Assembly: GCA_039881145.1 (NCBI GenBank) | Contig: JAYKKI010000009.1 | Coordinates: 9,611,501-9,675,500 of the forward strand | Length of the DNA: 64,000 bases | Direction: 5' to 3' | Origin: Druceiella hillmani | Lineage: Eukaryota > Arthropoda > Insecta > Lepidoptera > Hepialidae | Shown here: in pieces, positions 49,101 through 62,233 of the stretch | Numbering within the stretch: the stretch's first letter is position 1 | Layout: the number at the start of each line of letters is the position of its first letter | The notes under the pieces: model-generated | The model's database searches: none | What the model was told of the DNA's origin: nothing | What the model saw: only the letters and a program-made list of their open reading frames with translations | Made by a program: the position numbers and the translations under genes

Positions 49101-50945
49101 GAGGGTGCAAAGTTCAAATTTAATTTAAGTTAAAATAAGGTTTTGCTATCTTTTCTTTACGTTGGTGTACATATTTTATTTAAATACTATATCTTAAATT
49201 AAGTTTTTATTTCAAATAATTAACATTACAAAGCTATAAAAGCACGTGTAGTTAATATGTTAAATAGATATGAAGTAAATTAAATAATATATTGCATGAA
49301 TTATTATTATTTTATTTATAATTGTATTTGGAAATATCTAAATAATTATAACCTACATGATAATATAAAAATTTACTAATTTTACGTCAAAATATGCGCT
49401 AATATTGTCGTGAAATAAATATATAATTTCAAGTATTATTTTAGCATTAAAATTTCCGTGCGTTAATGATTTCCGTGGGAAGCCAATGTTTCAATTGAAG
49501 GTTTACATAAATAAAGGAAGAAAAATAAAAGTACAATATGTAAGAAGCGTTTAAGTACCGAAACTGGATAAATAAGCCTTCAAACGGAATACTCTACTGA
49601 TTGTTAATAAATGAATATATTTAATTCATAAAATTAAAAGCCATTGCTTCAAACTCATTTGGATACATAAGACGAAAAAAATTATCTCGGGATTGTTGAA
49701 TTGATTGAAAAACATTTAAAAATTTTTATAAGCAGGTAATTTTACACTAAAAAGATCTAGGATCAACATGCTTTTTCTATTTCTACTAAACAGCCTGTAA
49801 GTAAAGGTATTCGGACGGAGATACGTATGCCCTAATTCAAATACAAGTCGAACTGGAAAAAAATCCTTTTGTCTGATATGATTTCTTGTCAAATCTACTG
49901 TCCATTGCGCCACAAATTCCATTATCATTTAGAAACAGAGTGAAAACCTCAAACTTTTAAAAGTATAGGATCTTTAAAGAAAACTTATGAAGTGCAAAAA
50001 AATTTTGACATGTTTTCTCTATTGCTATCATCAGAAGAAAATAATTGCATTATGTAATGAAAATATTCTTCGGATGCATAAACAAATTCTTACTTAGAAT
50101 TAAAGTATATTATAAGGTAAACCAAAATCGTCAATTTTCATTTCTATTATGAAATACTGTCACGTTATAGAATGGGTTCAACCTGAATTTAACTTATCAT
50201 GCTCCATACCATGTAGGAGATACTGGTTCCATATAAATGTCGTAGAGACTATTTCATTTAGAAATTTAGAAATAAACGTACATCATAGTATGCAATAAGA
50301 GTTTAACTTAATGCTCCAATGCTTGTAGCATACAATTTTACGTAGGTGTGAAATTGGAGACGAAATCCAAATTATTGCTTAAGTATATATTATTAGTAAA
50401 ACATATTTGACTAAGTTAGGTTTTGACTGTACGAAGGTCTAAGTGGACTGGCTGTCAGCGTGGCTGCAGGTGATTTGATTAGAACAATGCCTGGCAACTT
50501 CAAATTATTGCATCAAGTTGCCAATAGATTTAGATTTCAATGAGCACTCAAATAATCGTCGAAGACACTGCCCGCGTGGATGTTATCGATTTAAACGTTT
50601 CAAGTTTTGAATGAATAGAGACCTACAACTGTTAATCTGAGCTACGTGGTTGAATTATACAAAAGCGAGGATATGATTTCAGTCGAATATAAATGATAAC
50701 ATAGTAAATCCACGGAACAAGTATATTTATTTCATTTGAGAGACATTAGGGATGTTTAATAATTGTAACTTTAATTATGCATAAATCTTTTGACATCTAA
50801 TTGTAATATAATGATTGTACTGTAGAAACATATTTTTTAACGAATAAATAATTACATCAAAATACACTGGAGATAATTTCATAGAAAACTTCGGCCATAG
50901 TCTCCTTGTACATTTAAATGTTTGTGTGGCCTATTTTTAACTGAC
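46110..50945 (-). repeat. Large inverted duplication, right arm (LIR-R)
   Basis: Reverse-complement partner of 38208-43550 (anchors listed there). Arm-specific features are the FB copy at 46942-47212 and a 29 bp direct repeat (AACAGTTCAGAATATT twice, 46558-46606). The outer edge abuts the tandem array beginning TGACTTCAAAAAATAGGAGG at 50941. Confidence 0.85.
46942..47212. mobile_element. Foldback repeat FB, two-arm copy inside LIR-R
   Basis: ATTGAATATATTTGGCGTTA opens the copy. Both arms carry ACTACGTGATGTAGT or its complement, CACGACCTAGG and the GGTGGGCTATTAGCAAA segment, around a loop of about 12 bases. It is absent from the left arm of the inverted duplication (site near 42440). Confidence 0.88.
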
Positions 50946-51640
50946 TTCAAAAAATAGGAGGTTATGTGTTTGATGTGTATTTTTTGCATGTATGTACATC
51001 AATTTCTCCGAAATTTCTAGGCCCATTTACGTATTATTTTTTTATTTGCAAAGTGATCCCATACAAATGTAGTAAAGATCTTATGATAAAGTCCAAAAAT
51101 GAACAATTGAAATCCTTAACGGATGGTAGTTAACCACTACGATTCATGATATTTGCGACCGGTAATTATTACGTTGCTAAATAACTACATGATCGACCAG
51201 TTCAAGTTCTGGTGATAAATTCTGGAGATGAACAATTAATCTTCTTAATGGATGGTAATAAAGTAACTGTGATTCAAGATATTTACTACTGATAGTTGTT
51301 ACTTTGCAATATGATAACACTGTCGACCAGATTAGAGTCTAATGATGAGTTCTAAAAATGAACAATGAAACTCCTTAACCGATGGTAGTAAATCAACTGT
51401 GATTTAAAATATCTCCTACTGGTACTAATTACATTTCAAAAGAACTGCACCGTCGACCAGGTCAGAGTTTGATGGTGAGTTCTGCACATGAACAATGAAC
51501 ATGACACTCCTTAACGAATGGTAATACATCAACTGCCATTAAAAATATTTGTTTCTGATAATTGTTACCTGGCTAGATCAGATGTTGGAATTCGGATGGA
51601 GGACGGAAATCCTGAACGGATAATAGCTAACCAATCACGA
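50941..51640. repeat. Tandem array of ~130 bp units in a TGACTTCAAAAA-type repeat
   Basis: The marker ATGAACAAT recurs at 51099, 51229, 51359 and 51489, a 130 bp spacing. Each unit also has CTTAA.GGATGGTA, a GATAATTGTTAC-like segment and TCGACCAG. Four diverged units follow a leader (TGACTTCAAAAAATAGGAGG, then ATGTATGTACATCAATTTCT). Similar leaders are common in Lepidopteran repeats, from memory and unverified. Confidence 0.75.
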
Positions 51641-53334
51641 CTAAATTGATAGATTTACATATTTATTTTGATGAGGTGATTCTTAATGATAAATCGTGTG
51701 ATGAATAGTGATCATTGTTACAAACATGATTCGAAAATTTATAATCTGTTTTGTTTCATTACAATAAGATGCAAATTAAATTTTTCATTTAACAACAAAT
51801 AGCCTATTTTGTGATTAAAGTGAAAGACTTAGTAAGTCGTTTCGATCTAAATGTAAAAATCGACCGTTCGAAGCTGTATGTCGGTGTAATTTAACATGGA
51901 TAACGTTGATTTACGGGGATGTTTTCTAAAAACATAAGCTCATAGAAGCTTTTTCCTTGCACTATAAGCTTTTGGAAGTTTTGTACAAACTCATAAGGAA
52001 TACCCCGCGGGATATATCTAAATGTAAAAAGAGAATTGTTGTGTTATTATGTTTGAATTTACACTGAAGGACAGTTTTGCCAGTAAAAAATCTTCTTTCA
52101 AATAGTATAAACTATATGTATTTTGCTATATGTAATGCATGAAATGTAATTCAACTGGCGTATTATACTACATGCAATGTGCTAAATATGTATGTCCTAT
52201 ATGTACATTTAATAATTTCCGAAAATCTTTAATCTTCCAAACAATTTTATATTTATCATTTGTGATTCAAGCAAGTTCTAACCAATTTATTTGCATATTC
52301 ACTAATAACTGTAATATAAATAACATTTTATACATTTTATTGAAATATAATAACTAAATTCAGGCTCTATGTAACTATCATATTAAATAAAAGGTCTGAG
52401 GAAAATAAATACGGAAAATACTTTGGAGAATTTGGAAGTGTTTGTCGGTAAAATTTTTGGAATGGTCTTTACAGAAAACATGATTTATGTTATAGGATAT
52501 GTGATTCAACTAACTTTTATTTAGTGCCCTAAAACCTGTAACTGATTGACGAACACCTAAGTGATTCCATAAGTGTTCTGTTTTGTCAATTTCGGTGCTG
52601 TTAATTAAAAATACCTAATCATATCGGTCACTCTTCAAATAATGTACGTCCTCTGCAACTTGGCTACGTTACTCGTATTAACCCTTTGGTAGGAGGAACA
52701 TTAAGTGTACGATAATTTAATCAAATGCTGCTGAGCGATTTCGCTCCTTCGGGAACCTATTTACGTTATATTGGAGCAACGTAAAATATAGATATATGTA
52801 GAGAAATGTACATTTTATGAATAAATTTACATGTGATGCTGTTTCTTATCCTTACTAAACCTATATCATTCCATATAATTTTTGTGGGTTCGTCTTGTCA
52901 CTAGTATACCAAGTATTTCAATAAGTAGTTCAACCACCCCATATTATCGTCCTATTTTCAAAAAGATTAGACGTTTAATATATTTGAGGATAAAAAGTTC
53001 ATCTTCTTGATGACCACTATTTTGACAGTTTCAAGGAGGATATTTACGATTTTTTGGGAAAAAATGAAAAGAATAATATTGTTATCATATCATATAAGAT
53101 ACATGTCAATAAACTAGCATTTCATCAGGGACATATCCAATATTCACTCTAAATGAGACTCTTTATAGTGTGATGTTTGCTGTAAGCAGAATGTAAAAAC
53201 TATTATGTTTTAAAGGAAACTAACAAAAAGACAAAAAAAATATAAGAAACAAACAAATTAAAGGAAACAGAACCAAATAGAGTAAATTATATGAAGTAGC
53301 TACAATATAGCGCATCATTTTACTTGTCAAATTC
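51641..53334. other. Gene-free stretch
   Basis: AT-rich. The 72-codon frame at 52139-52357 is not convincing (Cys, Asn and Ile-rich, no family match). Confidence 0.5.
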
Positions 53335-53689
53335 ACGCAGTAGCATTTTTATGTAAAGTTTAATTAATTCGTGAGAAAATACAAAACGGTAAAAGCAAAC
53401 GTATAAAAAAGAAATATTTAGAAAAACTAATTATCTTAACAACATTTAAAAATTTATGAGGTAACTAAAGTACTCCAGTAAATTTTTTCATAACTTTTAA
53501 ATAATTCAATCAAAGAAGAAAATAATTTAAAAAAATTACTTTCAAAATAAAAATGTGAAAATTAATTCTTTGCTTTGAAACATTAAGTTGATATTTTATT
53601 TACGTCAATCTTATGAAGAATATCTTGAACAAGTAGATAACTATTATAAAAGTTATGATGTTGATCAATATTATAATTGTTATCAAGGT

Positions 53690-53825
53690 TCCGCAGCCCC
53701 TCGCTAGATGCATCTGGTAAAGATCCAGGAGGTCATTGGATGCAAGCAGCACGGGTATCGTAGTGTAAATCTATGGAGGATGCATATGTTGAACAGTGGA
53801 TATCTTCCAGTTGATTATAATGATA
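53690..53825 (+). pseudogene. LINE reverse-transcriptase ORF, decayed C-terminal tail
   Basis: GGTCATTGGATGCAAGCAGC gives GHWMQAAR. Interrupted frames upstream and downstream fit the common insect LINE C-terminus, with the pattern RWTDDLVK, then GxxWMQAAxDRSxWRSxGxAYVQQW. Here AAATCTATGGAGGATGCATA and GAACAGTGGATATCTTCC preserve the KSMEDAY and EQWISS part in another frame. Only about 45 codons remain, with frameshifts; the catalytic part of the reverse transcriptase is absent. Confidence 0.6.
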
Positions 53826-55579
53826 ACACGCTCACATTTTTCACTTAAACAATCGCCATTTTATTTATTTAACCTGTTTTTGTCTATGGCTTACTTACAT
53901 TGAATTTCGTATTTCAAAGCCCATTCCTGCATCAATTAAAGAAATAAACGACATGAATGGATAAAAACGCAAAAAAAAACTATTGAAATCAATGTCTGAT
54001 ATACGAATTTTCGGTTTTTTGTTTATCATATGTGACCAATGACAAGTTACTTCATGAGAAACATCGATGATTTTATTATAAACTAATTATGCCCATGACT
54101 TTGTTCGCATTAAGTTTAGGATTTGTTTAGACAGGCTATTTAAAATAAAGCGATATAAAATATGACGCTGTATAATTAATAAAATTTTTAATTTTGCACT
54201 GTAGATTGTAAAACTTTAGAATTTCACCTGAAAAGTTTTTAATTATCAGATATTCTCCTGCTGCACACTAGATGGCGCCATATAGAAATAGTTTTGACAC
54301 TGCACCATAGATGGCACTCTGCGAAATATATTCGAAAATGGTCATATCGCCTAAAACATATTTATTACCGATCTACCATAAAGTAAATTAATGTTGTGTT
54401 TCCATACAGGAAAATTTCACAGTATCGAACACCATATTTGGTCTATAAAACGTATACATTTTGAACTCACCAACGCATTGGCGTAAGTGGACTTCCCTCA
54501 AAAAGTAAGATTGTATAAACGTGCTAAACGAATCCGTATACCAACATTATCATAACCCCGGAATCATTTTAGTGGAAAAACATCACGATGAAACTAAAAC
54601 CAAGTCGATTGTAAGATTACTATCTTTAACAAAATTATTAACCAAATATGAAAATCGAAAAAGTATGTAAAAGCTATAAATATGAAAATCACAACTATTT
54701 TATTTAATTTCATTAATTTTTGTACTTACTAATTGCAAAGAAATTACAAATATACAAATGAAAACTGCACGATAATATACTGTACTTTTATTATACTAGT
54801 ACGATTGTGTTTTACAAGTGTATACGTAATTTTCAGATTTCAATACTATCTCTGCCGGTGATATAGAAATTTGTCGAATATTTTATTGCTGTCCATTATC
54901 TTAACAATATTTTAGTACTCATCAAAAAATACTTTAGACATCATCTAACATACTAATGAACACAAGAGAAATGTCAAACTCTGTCTTCGACTTTGTGCCC
55001 AGTTCTAATTTGAGTTATAATAAGTCGGCAAGTCAAGACAACTTCAAATGCTAATGATTTTCCTTCGAAACAAGTCCAATTTAACATCTCAAAGTTTTGA
55101 AAGCAACATGGGCGAGTTACTGCAGCTACTTGTCAAACGTTTGTCTAATTTTAAGTGATCGTGGAGATCAAACCAGTCACCTCGGGCGTCTATTTCGAAA
55201 AATTATTTTGACGGAATTTTAGTCGGAATGAAAATTTCACAATATTATTTATATAAATTGAGTGTGTTTACTTGTTTTTCACCATAAAACTTTTAGATGA
55301 TCTGTTTAAAACGATTTCCTTGAATTAAAAATATTTTTTTTGTTTTTTGTCATTCCGCCATTTATTATCAGTCTTTGTGTCCTTCGATTAAAATACTATG
55401 GTTTAAATATTAACGAAACGTTTTCAAGTTAGTCATTACCCATATAAAACAGGATGTGAGCAAACCAGAAGGCAAAAATTAAGACTCAGCATGCGGTTGT
55501 TATTATGGAAAAATCTTAACTCGATATTTTAATACAAAAATTGGCAAATAAAATTTTTTTTCATTACATTTTCTCAAAC

Positions 55580-55591
55580 TTATACACATAC

Positions 55592-55658
<67 letters not shown>

Positions 55659-55663
55659 CTTAT
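55580..55663. repeat. (TA)n microsatellite
   Basis: About 80 bp of TA with a few CA and TG steps. Confidence 0.95.
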
Positions 55664-56930
55664 AATTTTTTGATTTCACTCTTGTTTTTGTGACTTTAGT
55701 GCCGACTTGTCTTGCCTTGAAACTAGGCCAAATATTTAGAGTATGTATTTTGTACTCTGTTGTGCAAAAAAAGCTCCCAATTTATACACATAATGATTTC
55801 CTCTTCCTGTATTCGTTATTACCATTTTGTAATACCTGCATTTGGAACCAAATTACATCAGTGTTACATCTGAAACGTCGGAGATAATTTTTTTGTATCA
55901 CTTTATTTGAAATTATAGCAGTTTCATTAAAATTAATGACTTTATCTAGCCGTAAACTTATAGCTATTACCCTTATTGAAAGCTACAGGCGTGTAACAGT
56001 AGTCTAGCTGTAAAGTGAGTGCATATATGTATTTATCCAAAATGCACAATTTCGTTTTAGAAAGTGACGTTTGTATTTTGATACACTCTGAGCTAGTCGT
56101 CCAATAAATATTTTATTTTAAAATATTGTCGCATAAATCTAATATTAATACAATGTATATCCTATGTGAAAACTTCAGACTTGGAACAAAAACTCTGCCT
56201 TTGAACGTAAAATATTACGGTACTAATAGTTGGGATTATCGTCATTAATTAGTATTTCTATGGGTACAACAAGAAAAATAAAACCTAAATTGCATCTTTT
56301 GGATCAGTTTTTGGACATTAATTTTCACAAATATTAAATGTTTTGATAATGCTGACACAATCGGTAAAAGAGCTTAAAATTTGTTAATAAATTTAACAAA
56401 AGTGTTATATTTTTACATTTAGAAAATATTAAGATATAAGGTTTTGATTTTGAGTTGTTAAGTCAAGCGAAGTCACAATTACGAATAACATTATATAGTA
56501 ACGAAAAATGTTATTTTCTAAATTGGAATTATTGAAATAATGAAAGCGAAAGTCATTATAAATAATAATAAAAGATCAGTCAATAACACAAAACAGGAAG
56601 CAAGAATATTCCGGGGTTCAAGATGAAAGGTAACGTCTTCATTGTTATTAAAGATATTAACACCTAAGATTTTTAAATAAAAACTTGAGTGGACCCTTTA
56701 AATCCAAAAAGATCTAAAGCAAATATTCATAACGCTTAAGATGGATTATTAAATTGTTCGCAACATTTCAATGACCGGTCTCTTTTGCCGCCATAATAAA
56801 AAATATTATAGAACTTTTTACTCGGTTTGCAACATTATGTTCTCGGACAGATTCAGTAGATGGCGCCGTGGCGGTGCGGGGTGACATAACATTTATATGT
56901 TAAGATCCGTTACATATTTAACATAAATTA

Positions 56931-57829
56931 ATTTCTACCAATATTGCCGAAACACTTTTGATACCAGAGGCCAAAGTTTTTATGGTTTGAAGTTCACAAA
57001 TCTTTGATAGTGGAATACCTATTTACATATGCATATGTTAAAAAGATTCGTTTTTATAGCATAGAAATCAATTCCCATTTACATGGATAAATTAAATTAA
57101 CTCATATTTAAATAACTCCAATCAATATTGTGGCCAACCGCTATGTCGATTTAATGTAATTTGTTAAATGGAACGAACCCACAATTCAGAAGTATTCTGA
57201 TGTGTATTTTCAGTCCGTTTGTTGTATTAATGATTAGGGCGAATTAGAAGCGGCGAATCAATGCTTGTTGATTTAACATGCCCAAAAGGCAATCCTTCAA
57301 AATGAGATGGCTAGTTTGTCTTTGTTTTTAATTTTGTATTGATTTTATCACAGACTACATTTTCATTATTCATGATTTCAAAGAAAGTACTTCTTTTACG
57401 AAACTGATTTTTAATCATGAAATGAAAATGTCATAAAATGTCAGAATTCTAAATTTAGAAGCGAATTGCAGAGACATTTTCGCTTTCCTGCGATATTCAA
57501 CTATTCAGTAATATGGTTGCTATTGGACTGATATGATTATGAGAAATGGAAAATATTTAATAAAATATTTAGTGGTTGTATTTTAGAAAAGTTGCATCGT
57601 AACACGTTCCGTTAATACTAGTCGTACAACACTAGTGTTCGATCCGTTATAAGTTTGTTTAGATAAAATGAATAATTGAAATAATATGGGTACGTTTGAT
57701 AATTTTGCAATTATTGCATTGAATGAATATCATTACTGGTAAATATTAATAATCATTGCGTAAGTTGTTCTTGACTTTGCAGTATTTCTCCAAGTTTTAC
57801 GTAAAAACGTCGTTCAGTTCTACGTATGA
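56931..57829. other. Gene-free stretch between R3 copies
   Basis: AT-rich; alignment to the R3 repeat is uncertain here and no feature is recognised. Confidence 0.5.
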
Positions 57830-60270
57830 TAACATTTTTAAGTACAGTTTAACTAATTTTTGGGAAAGTACCAAATAATAAAATTAAACGTATTCAAAAA
57901 ATTTCTTGAGAAACTTGTTACCTTATCAATATTTTTAAAATTTATAAAGTAACTAATATTTATAAAATAAATTTTATCATACGTTTAAAAAAATAATTTG
58001 AAAAACTTTGATTCACAATAAAAACATGAAACTCGATTCTTTGCTTTGAATATAATAACGATATTTTATCTACATCAATCTTGTGAAAAATATTTTTAAC
58101 AAATAGATAACTATTACAAAATTATAATATTGATCATACTATATTATTTATTATAATACTCTTTCTATGTAGTTTGGCAGTCCCTCACTAGATGGACCTG
58201 GTAGAATACCAGATGCTCATTGGGTGCAAGCAGCATAGAACAGATCTTAGTGTAAATCTATGGGGGATTCCAATGTGATGTCTAGGTTGAGTAGTGGAGA
58301 CCTTCCATTTGATAATATTGATAAATATGTGAATTTTCAAACACAGTTCTTTAAGCAAAATGATGAAGTATTATCGCGCTCATGTTTTGAACTTAAGCCA
58401 TGGCTATTTTATTATATTTTATCTGTTTTTTCTGTGGCTTACTTACATTAAATTAGGTGTTATAAAGCCAATTCCTATATAAAAAAAAGCAATTTTGTGT
58501 ATCACTACAGGCAAATTTCACTGTATTCAAGAGCATATTTGGTCTATTTAACGCATACATTATGGACTAAGCAATGCATACGCGTAGGTGGGCATGCCTC
58601 AAAAAGCAAAATTATTTTGACATAATTCATGGAATTTAATAACAACATCATCATAATCAAGGAACCCTCTCATCATAAAGGCGTCACGACAAAACTAAAA
58701 CCAAAATCGATTTTAGGGTTACAATCTCTAGGAAAGTATGCAAATGGAAAAAGTACAGAAGAGCTAAAAATATGAAAATGACAACCATTTTATTTATCCG
58801 TATTAATTTTGACACTTACTAACTACAAATGGCAAAAAAAAATAGCATGAGAATATGCTATATATTTATTATACCAGTACGATTGTGTTTTACCAGAGTG
58901 CGTGAAAACTTCAGGTTTCAATACTACCTCCATCTATGATTATATAGAACATTGTTAAATATTTTGTTACAGACCATTATTTCAACAATATTAGAGCACT
59001 CGTCAAAACATAATTTAGACAGCATTTTATATAATAATGAACAACAGGCAAATCTCAAACTATGTCTTCGGATTTCTTTTCAGTCCCAATTTGACTTATG
59101 ATAAGTCGGTAAGTCAAGCCAATTTCAAATGCTAATGATTTTCCTTCAAAAATAAGTCTAATGCACCATTCTAAAAACTTGAAAGTAACATCCACGAGCC
59201 GCTGTAGCTACTTGTGAAAGGTTTGTCTAATTCTTAGTGATCGTTGAGATCAAACCAGACATCCCTTGGCGTCTATTCCAAAAAATTAATTTGAAGGATT
59301 TTAGTCAGAACGAACTTGATTGATGAGGTTTTTGGTGGTGCAACATTTTAGATGTATCATTTAAAACGATTTTCCATCAGTAACAATATCCTTTTTTATG
59401 TATTTCTTTTGAAAATTAACAATTGAAAAAATTTCCACCATTTCTAATCAGTCTTATTAATCTTCGATTGATACATCAAGATTTAGATATAAGTCAAACA
59501 ATTTCAAGTTTCATTGAGAGTTTTTATTTATCATTACAAATCTAGAACTGGTTGTAAGAGACCAAAGGGTCAAAATGGAGACTCAGCATGCGGCTATATT
59601 AAACGTATTTATTTAAGGATTTTTGCTAAAAAATTAACTCGATATTTAGAAAACTTGGAAAATATATATATAACTCGGCATTTTCTTGAGTATATACATG
59701 GAAAAAAAGAATAGATGGCATGTTTTGAATCAGTTTTTCGACAGTAATTTTCTCGAATATTCTGTGATTTTGATTATTAAAAGCTTATATATAGGTAACA
59801 TATTTTTGAATTTGTCAAGAAATTAAAGCTATATTTTATACTTATATATTTAGAAAATATCATGTGAAAGTCAGTGTTTCTCCTCTACAATCTAAAGGCA
59901 TTCAACTAATTTCAATAATAAAAGAATGGAGTTTGCTTAACAATTTTTTTTTAACTCAATAAAATTCCAAACAAAATAAGTGTTAAAAGTTGCTGAAAAA
60001 ATATAGAATATCCTTAGAATGAAAAATTTATTTTATATTTGAGATTTAATATCAAGCAAAGACACAATTAAAAATAATATTACACAATAACCAAAAAAAT
60101 ATTTTCTAAATTCGAATTAGCAAATAATGAAAGTGGAAGTCATTGTAGATACTAACAAAAGAAAGAGGGATAACCCAAAACTCGAAGCAAAAATGTTTAA
60201 AGATTAAAGATGAAAGATAACGCCTTCTTTTATTTATTCATCCGTTACATATTCATTCTCAGTATTTATC
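57830..60270 (+). repeat. Large dispersed repeat R3, copy B
   Basis: Direct-orientation partner of 53335-56930 at about 4.5 kb offset in its first part, shortened by internal deletions. It carries its own LINE tail at 58170. Frames at 58260-58451 and 59514-59714 are remnants or chance. Confidence 0.85.
58170..58305 (+). pseudogene. LINE reverse-transcriptase ORF tail, second decayed copy
   Basis: Same LINE C-terminal fragment as at 53690, read as GRIPDAHWVQAA, a stop, then NRS, and in another frame KSMGDSNV. It is part of repeat R3 copy B, so the fragment was in the repeat before it was duplicated. Confidence 0.6.
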
Positions 60271-60487
60271 CATCTTTACATATGAATATAGCTCAGTTCT
60301 ACGCATAACGATAATTAGAATTTTATAAGCCATGTATTCGTAAGTATAATTTATCGATATTGCTATTTATTAACCAAAATTTAATCCCAAATTTAGATTA
60401 TTTTTCCATGATTTATACATGTTAAACACAGATAACACTTAATTTTAAAATCAACAATCACGACCGGATCCTCTCTTGATATATATT

Positions 60488-60627
60488 AACATACACACTC
60501 ACGCACCCATACACAAGCACGCTCGCATGCATACACGCTCACACGTAGGCACGCACGCACGCACTCACGCACGCTCACACGCACACACGATCACACGAAT
60601 GCACACTCGCACGCACGCACGCACACA
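60488..60627. repeat. (CA/CGCA)n compound microsatellite
   Basis: About 140 bp of ACAC, ACGC and GCAC units, alternating purine-pyrimidine; same composition class (other strand) as 2027-2158. Confidence 0.9.
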
Positions 60628-61991
60628 TATATAGAAAATCTGTGCACGGAAATGAGCCTATATTAAGCACGTTTTTAAAAAAATGTGATTTTTCTGTAGG
60701 ATTCGGATTTTTCAATGATTTTTTTCAGAAACGACTGAGAATAGTCATTTTTAACACTTTCTAATTAGTTTAATGTAAAAAATGCTCTTGTTTACAATGT
60801 GTATGTGTGTATAGTTTTCAAACTCAACAAAGATTTCGATAAAACCGGCACTGGACGTTACCATATATCTACCAACTCAATTAATGTTTACTAATATTAT
60901 ACACAATAAACATATGATCCAGTTGATATAAAAAATAAAATGAATTTTAAGTCAACGGAAACTAAAAGGTAGAAAACTGATTATTAAGGAAAGTAGCGTA
61001 GACGATACGTAAATATTTCGTAAGCGCCTCGACGATATCCAGACAGTTAGGCTACAATCATGACTTTCATAATACTCAAATTGACTTCTATTTTTCTGAA
61101 GGGCATATTTAATTATCAGAATACAGACGTTGCCCCAGGCGGGTGGGTTTTGAGATAGAATTTGATTTTAAAGTTAAGGCCAAAAGGAGCCAATAATGAA
61201 GTTTAATGAGGCTTCAATCCTAAATGTCATGGTCGTTATTTTATTTTGAAATGTAAGATAAATTTTATTATTAAACATAAGCATATACCCATAACAGTAC
61301 AGTTCATAACAGGGTAAGCAAAACATGAAAACGAATGTATTTTCTTATTTATAATTAACGCAATATCACAATGTATGCAAGGCAATTAAAAAATAAAAAG
61401 TGAATAACAAGAGTTAATAGTTTTTCAATATTACGTGACATTTGCTTGATAGTAAGAATCAGTAGACTAATGTGTAATTAAGAGTTAGACTAAAGGGGAG
61501 TTACAACTGTGAGTACGAATACAGAAGCGTTATGTAGATCATCTACATAATAAATAGATGACAGCATAAAGCTGTAATTTAATCGAGGTAGATTAAATTT
61601 CGTGACATCGATATTGAGTTTAAGTTAGATATTATTCTAAATTCATATTTTGATCGCAGTTAAATAAAATATTAAAAAACCTGCCCCATTTCTTAATAAG
61701 TTGCTATGAAAAAAAGTTACAGATCAATGAAACAGATTTCTATTGTCGCTATCGAAAAGTTGTATTCAATACTTTCTAACAACAATAATCTTAACTATAG
61801 AGACTGTAAATATAATAATTAGGATAATTGCTAAAGTATTACTGATAAAGTAAATATAACGGCATATGTAACACCCTCATCTTAATCATATCATTTTATT
61901 AAAATAGCGTGAAAAAAAAATATTTCATATTATGTAACATATAAGTATAAAATACATTCTAGGTGCATACGTGTTGCGGAAGTTGTTTAAA
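60628..61991. other. Gene-free stretch
   Basis: AT-rich; nothing recognisable. Confidence 0.55.
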
Positions 61992-62233
61992 TATTGAATA
62001 TATTTGGCGTTAATTTTGTAGAAATTCATTATTCACAATTAAATGAAACTACGTGATGTAGTATTATTTCTACTTTCTTTAAGTTCTTTACCACGACCTA
62101 GATTCGCATCTTTGCTTTTATCTTTGCTAATAGCCTACCTGAAGATGTTGTAATACAATGAAAGCTAGGTCGTGGTAAAGAACTTAAAGAAAGTAGAAAG
62201 AATACTACATCACGTAGCTTCATTTAATTGTGA
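61992..62233. mobile_element. Foldback repeat FB, two-arm copy
   Basis: Starts ATTGAATATATTTGGCGTTA. The left arm to CACGACCTAGA and the right arm from GCTAGGTCGTGGTAAAGAAC are close complements. The centre contains ATCTTTGCTTTTATCTTTGC. The right arm ends at TTTAATTGTG, about 45 bp short of the left arm, as in the copy at 46942. Confidence 0.88.

Larger units (their letters stand above)
53335..56930 (+). repeat. Large dispersed repeat R3, copy A
   Basis: Collinear with 57830-60270. Anchors: ATTCTTTGCTTTGAA (53566 against 58036), the LINE tail (53690 against 58170), CATATTTGGTCTAT (54433 against 58532), CAAATGCTAATGATTTTCCTTC (55045 against 59127), AGATCAAACCAG (55164 against 59248) and AGATGAAAG.TAACG (56621 against 60208). 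Copy A has about 450 bp (53935-54392) and about 250 bp (56650-56900) not in copy B. It includes an AT microsatellite at 55580-55663. Confidence 0.85.
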
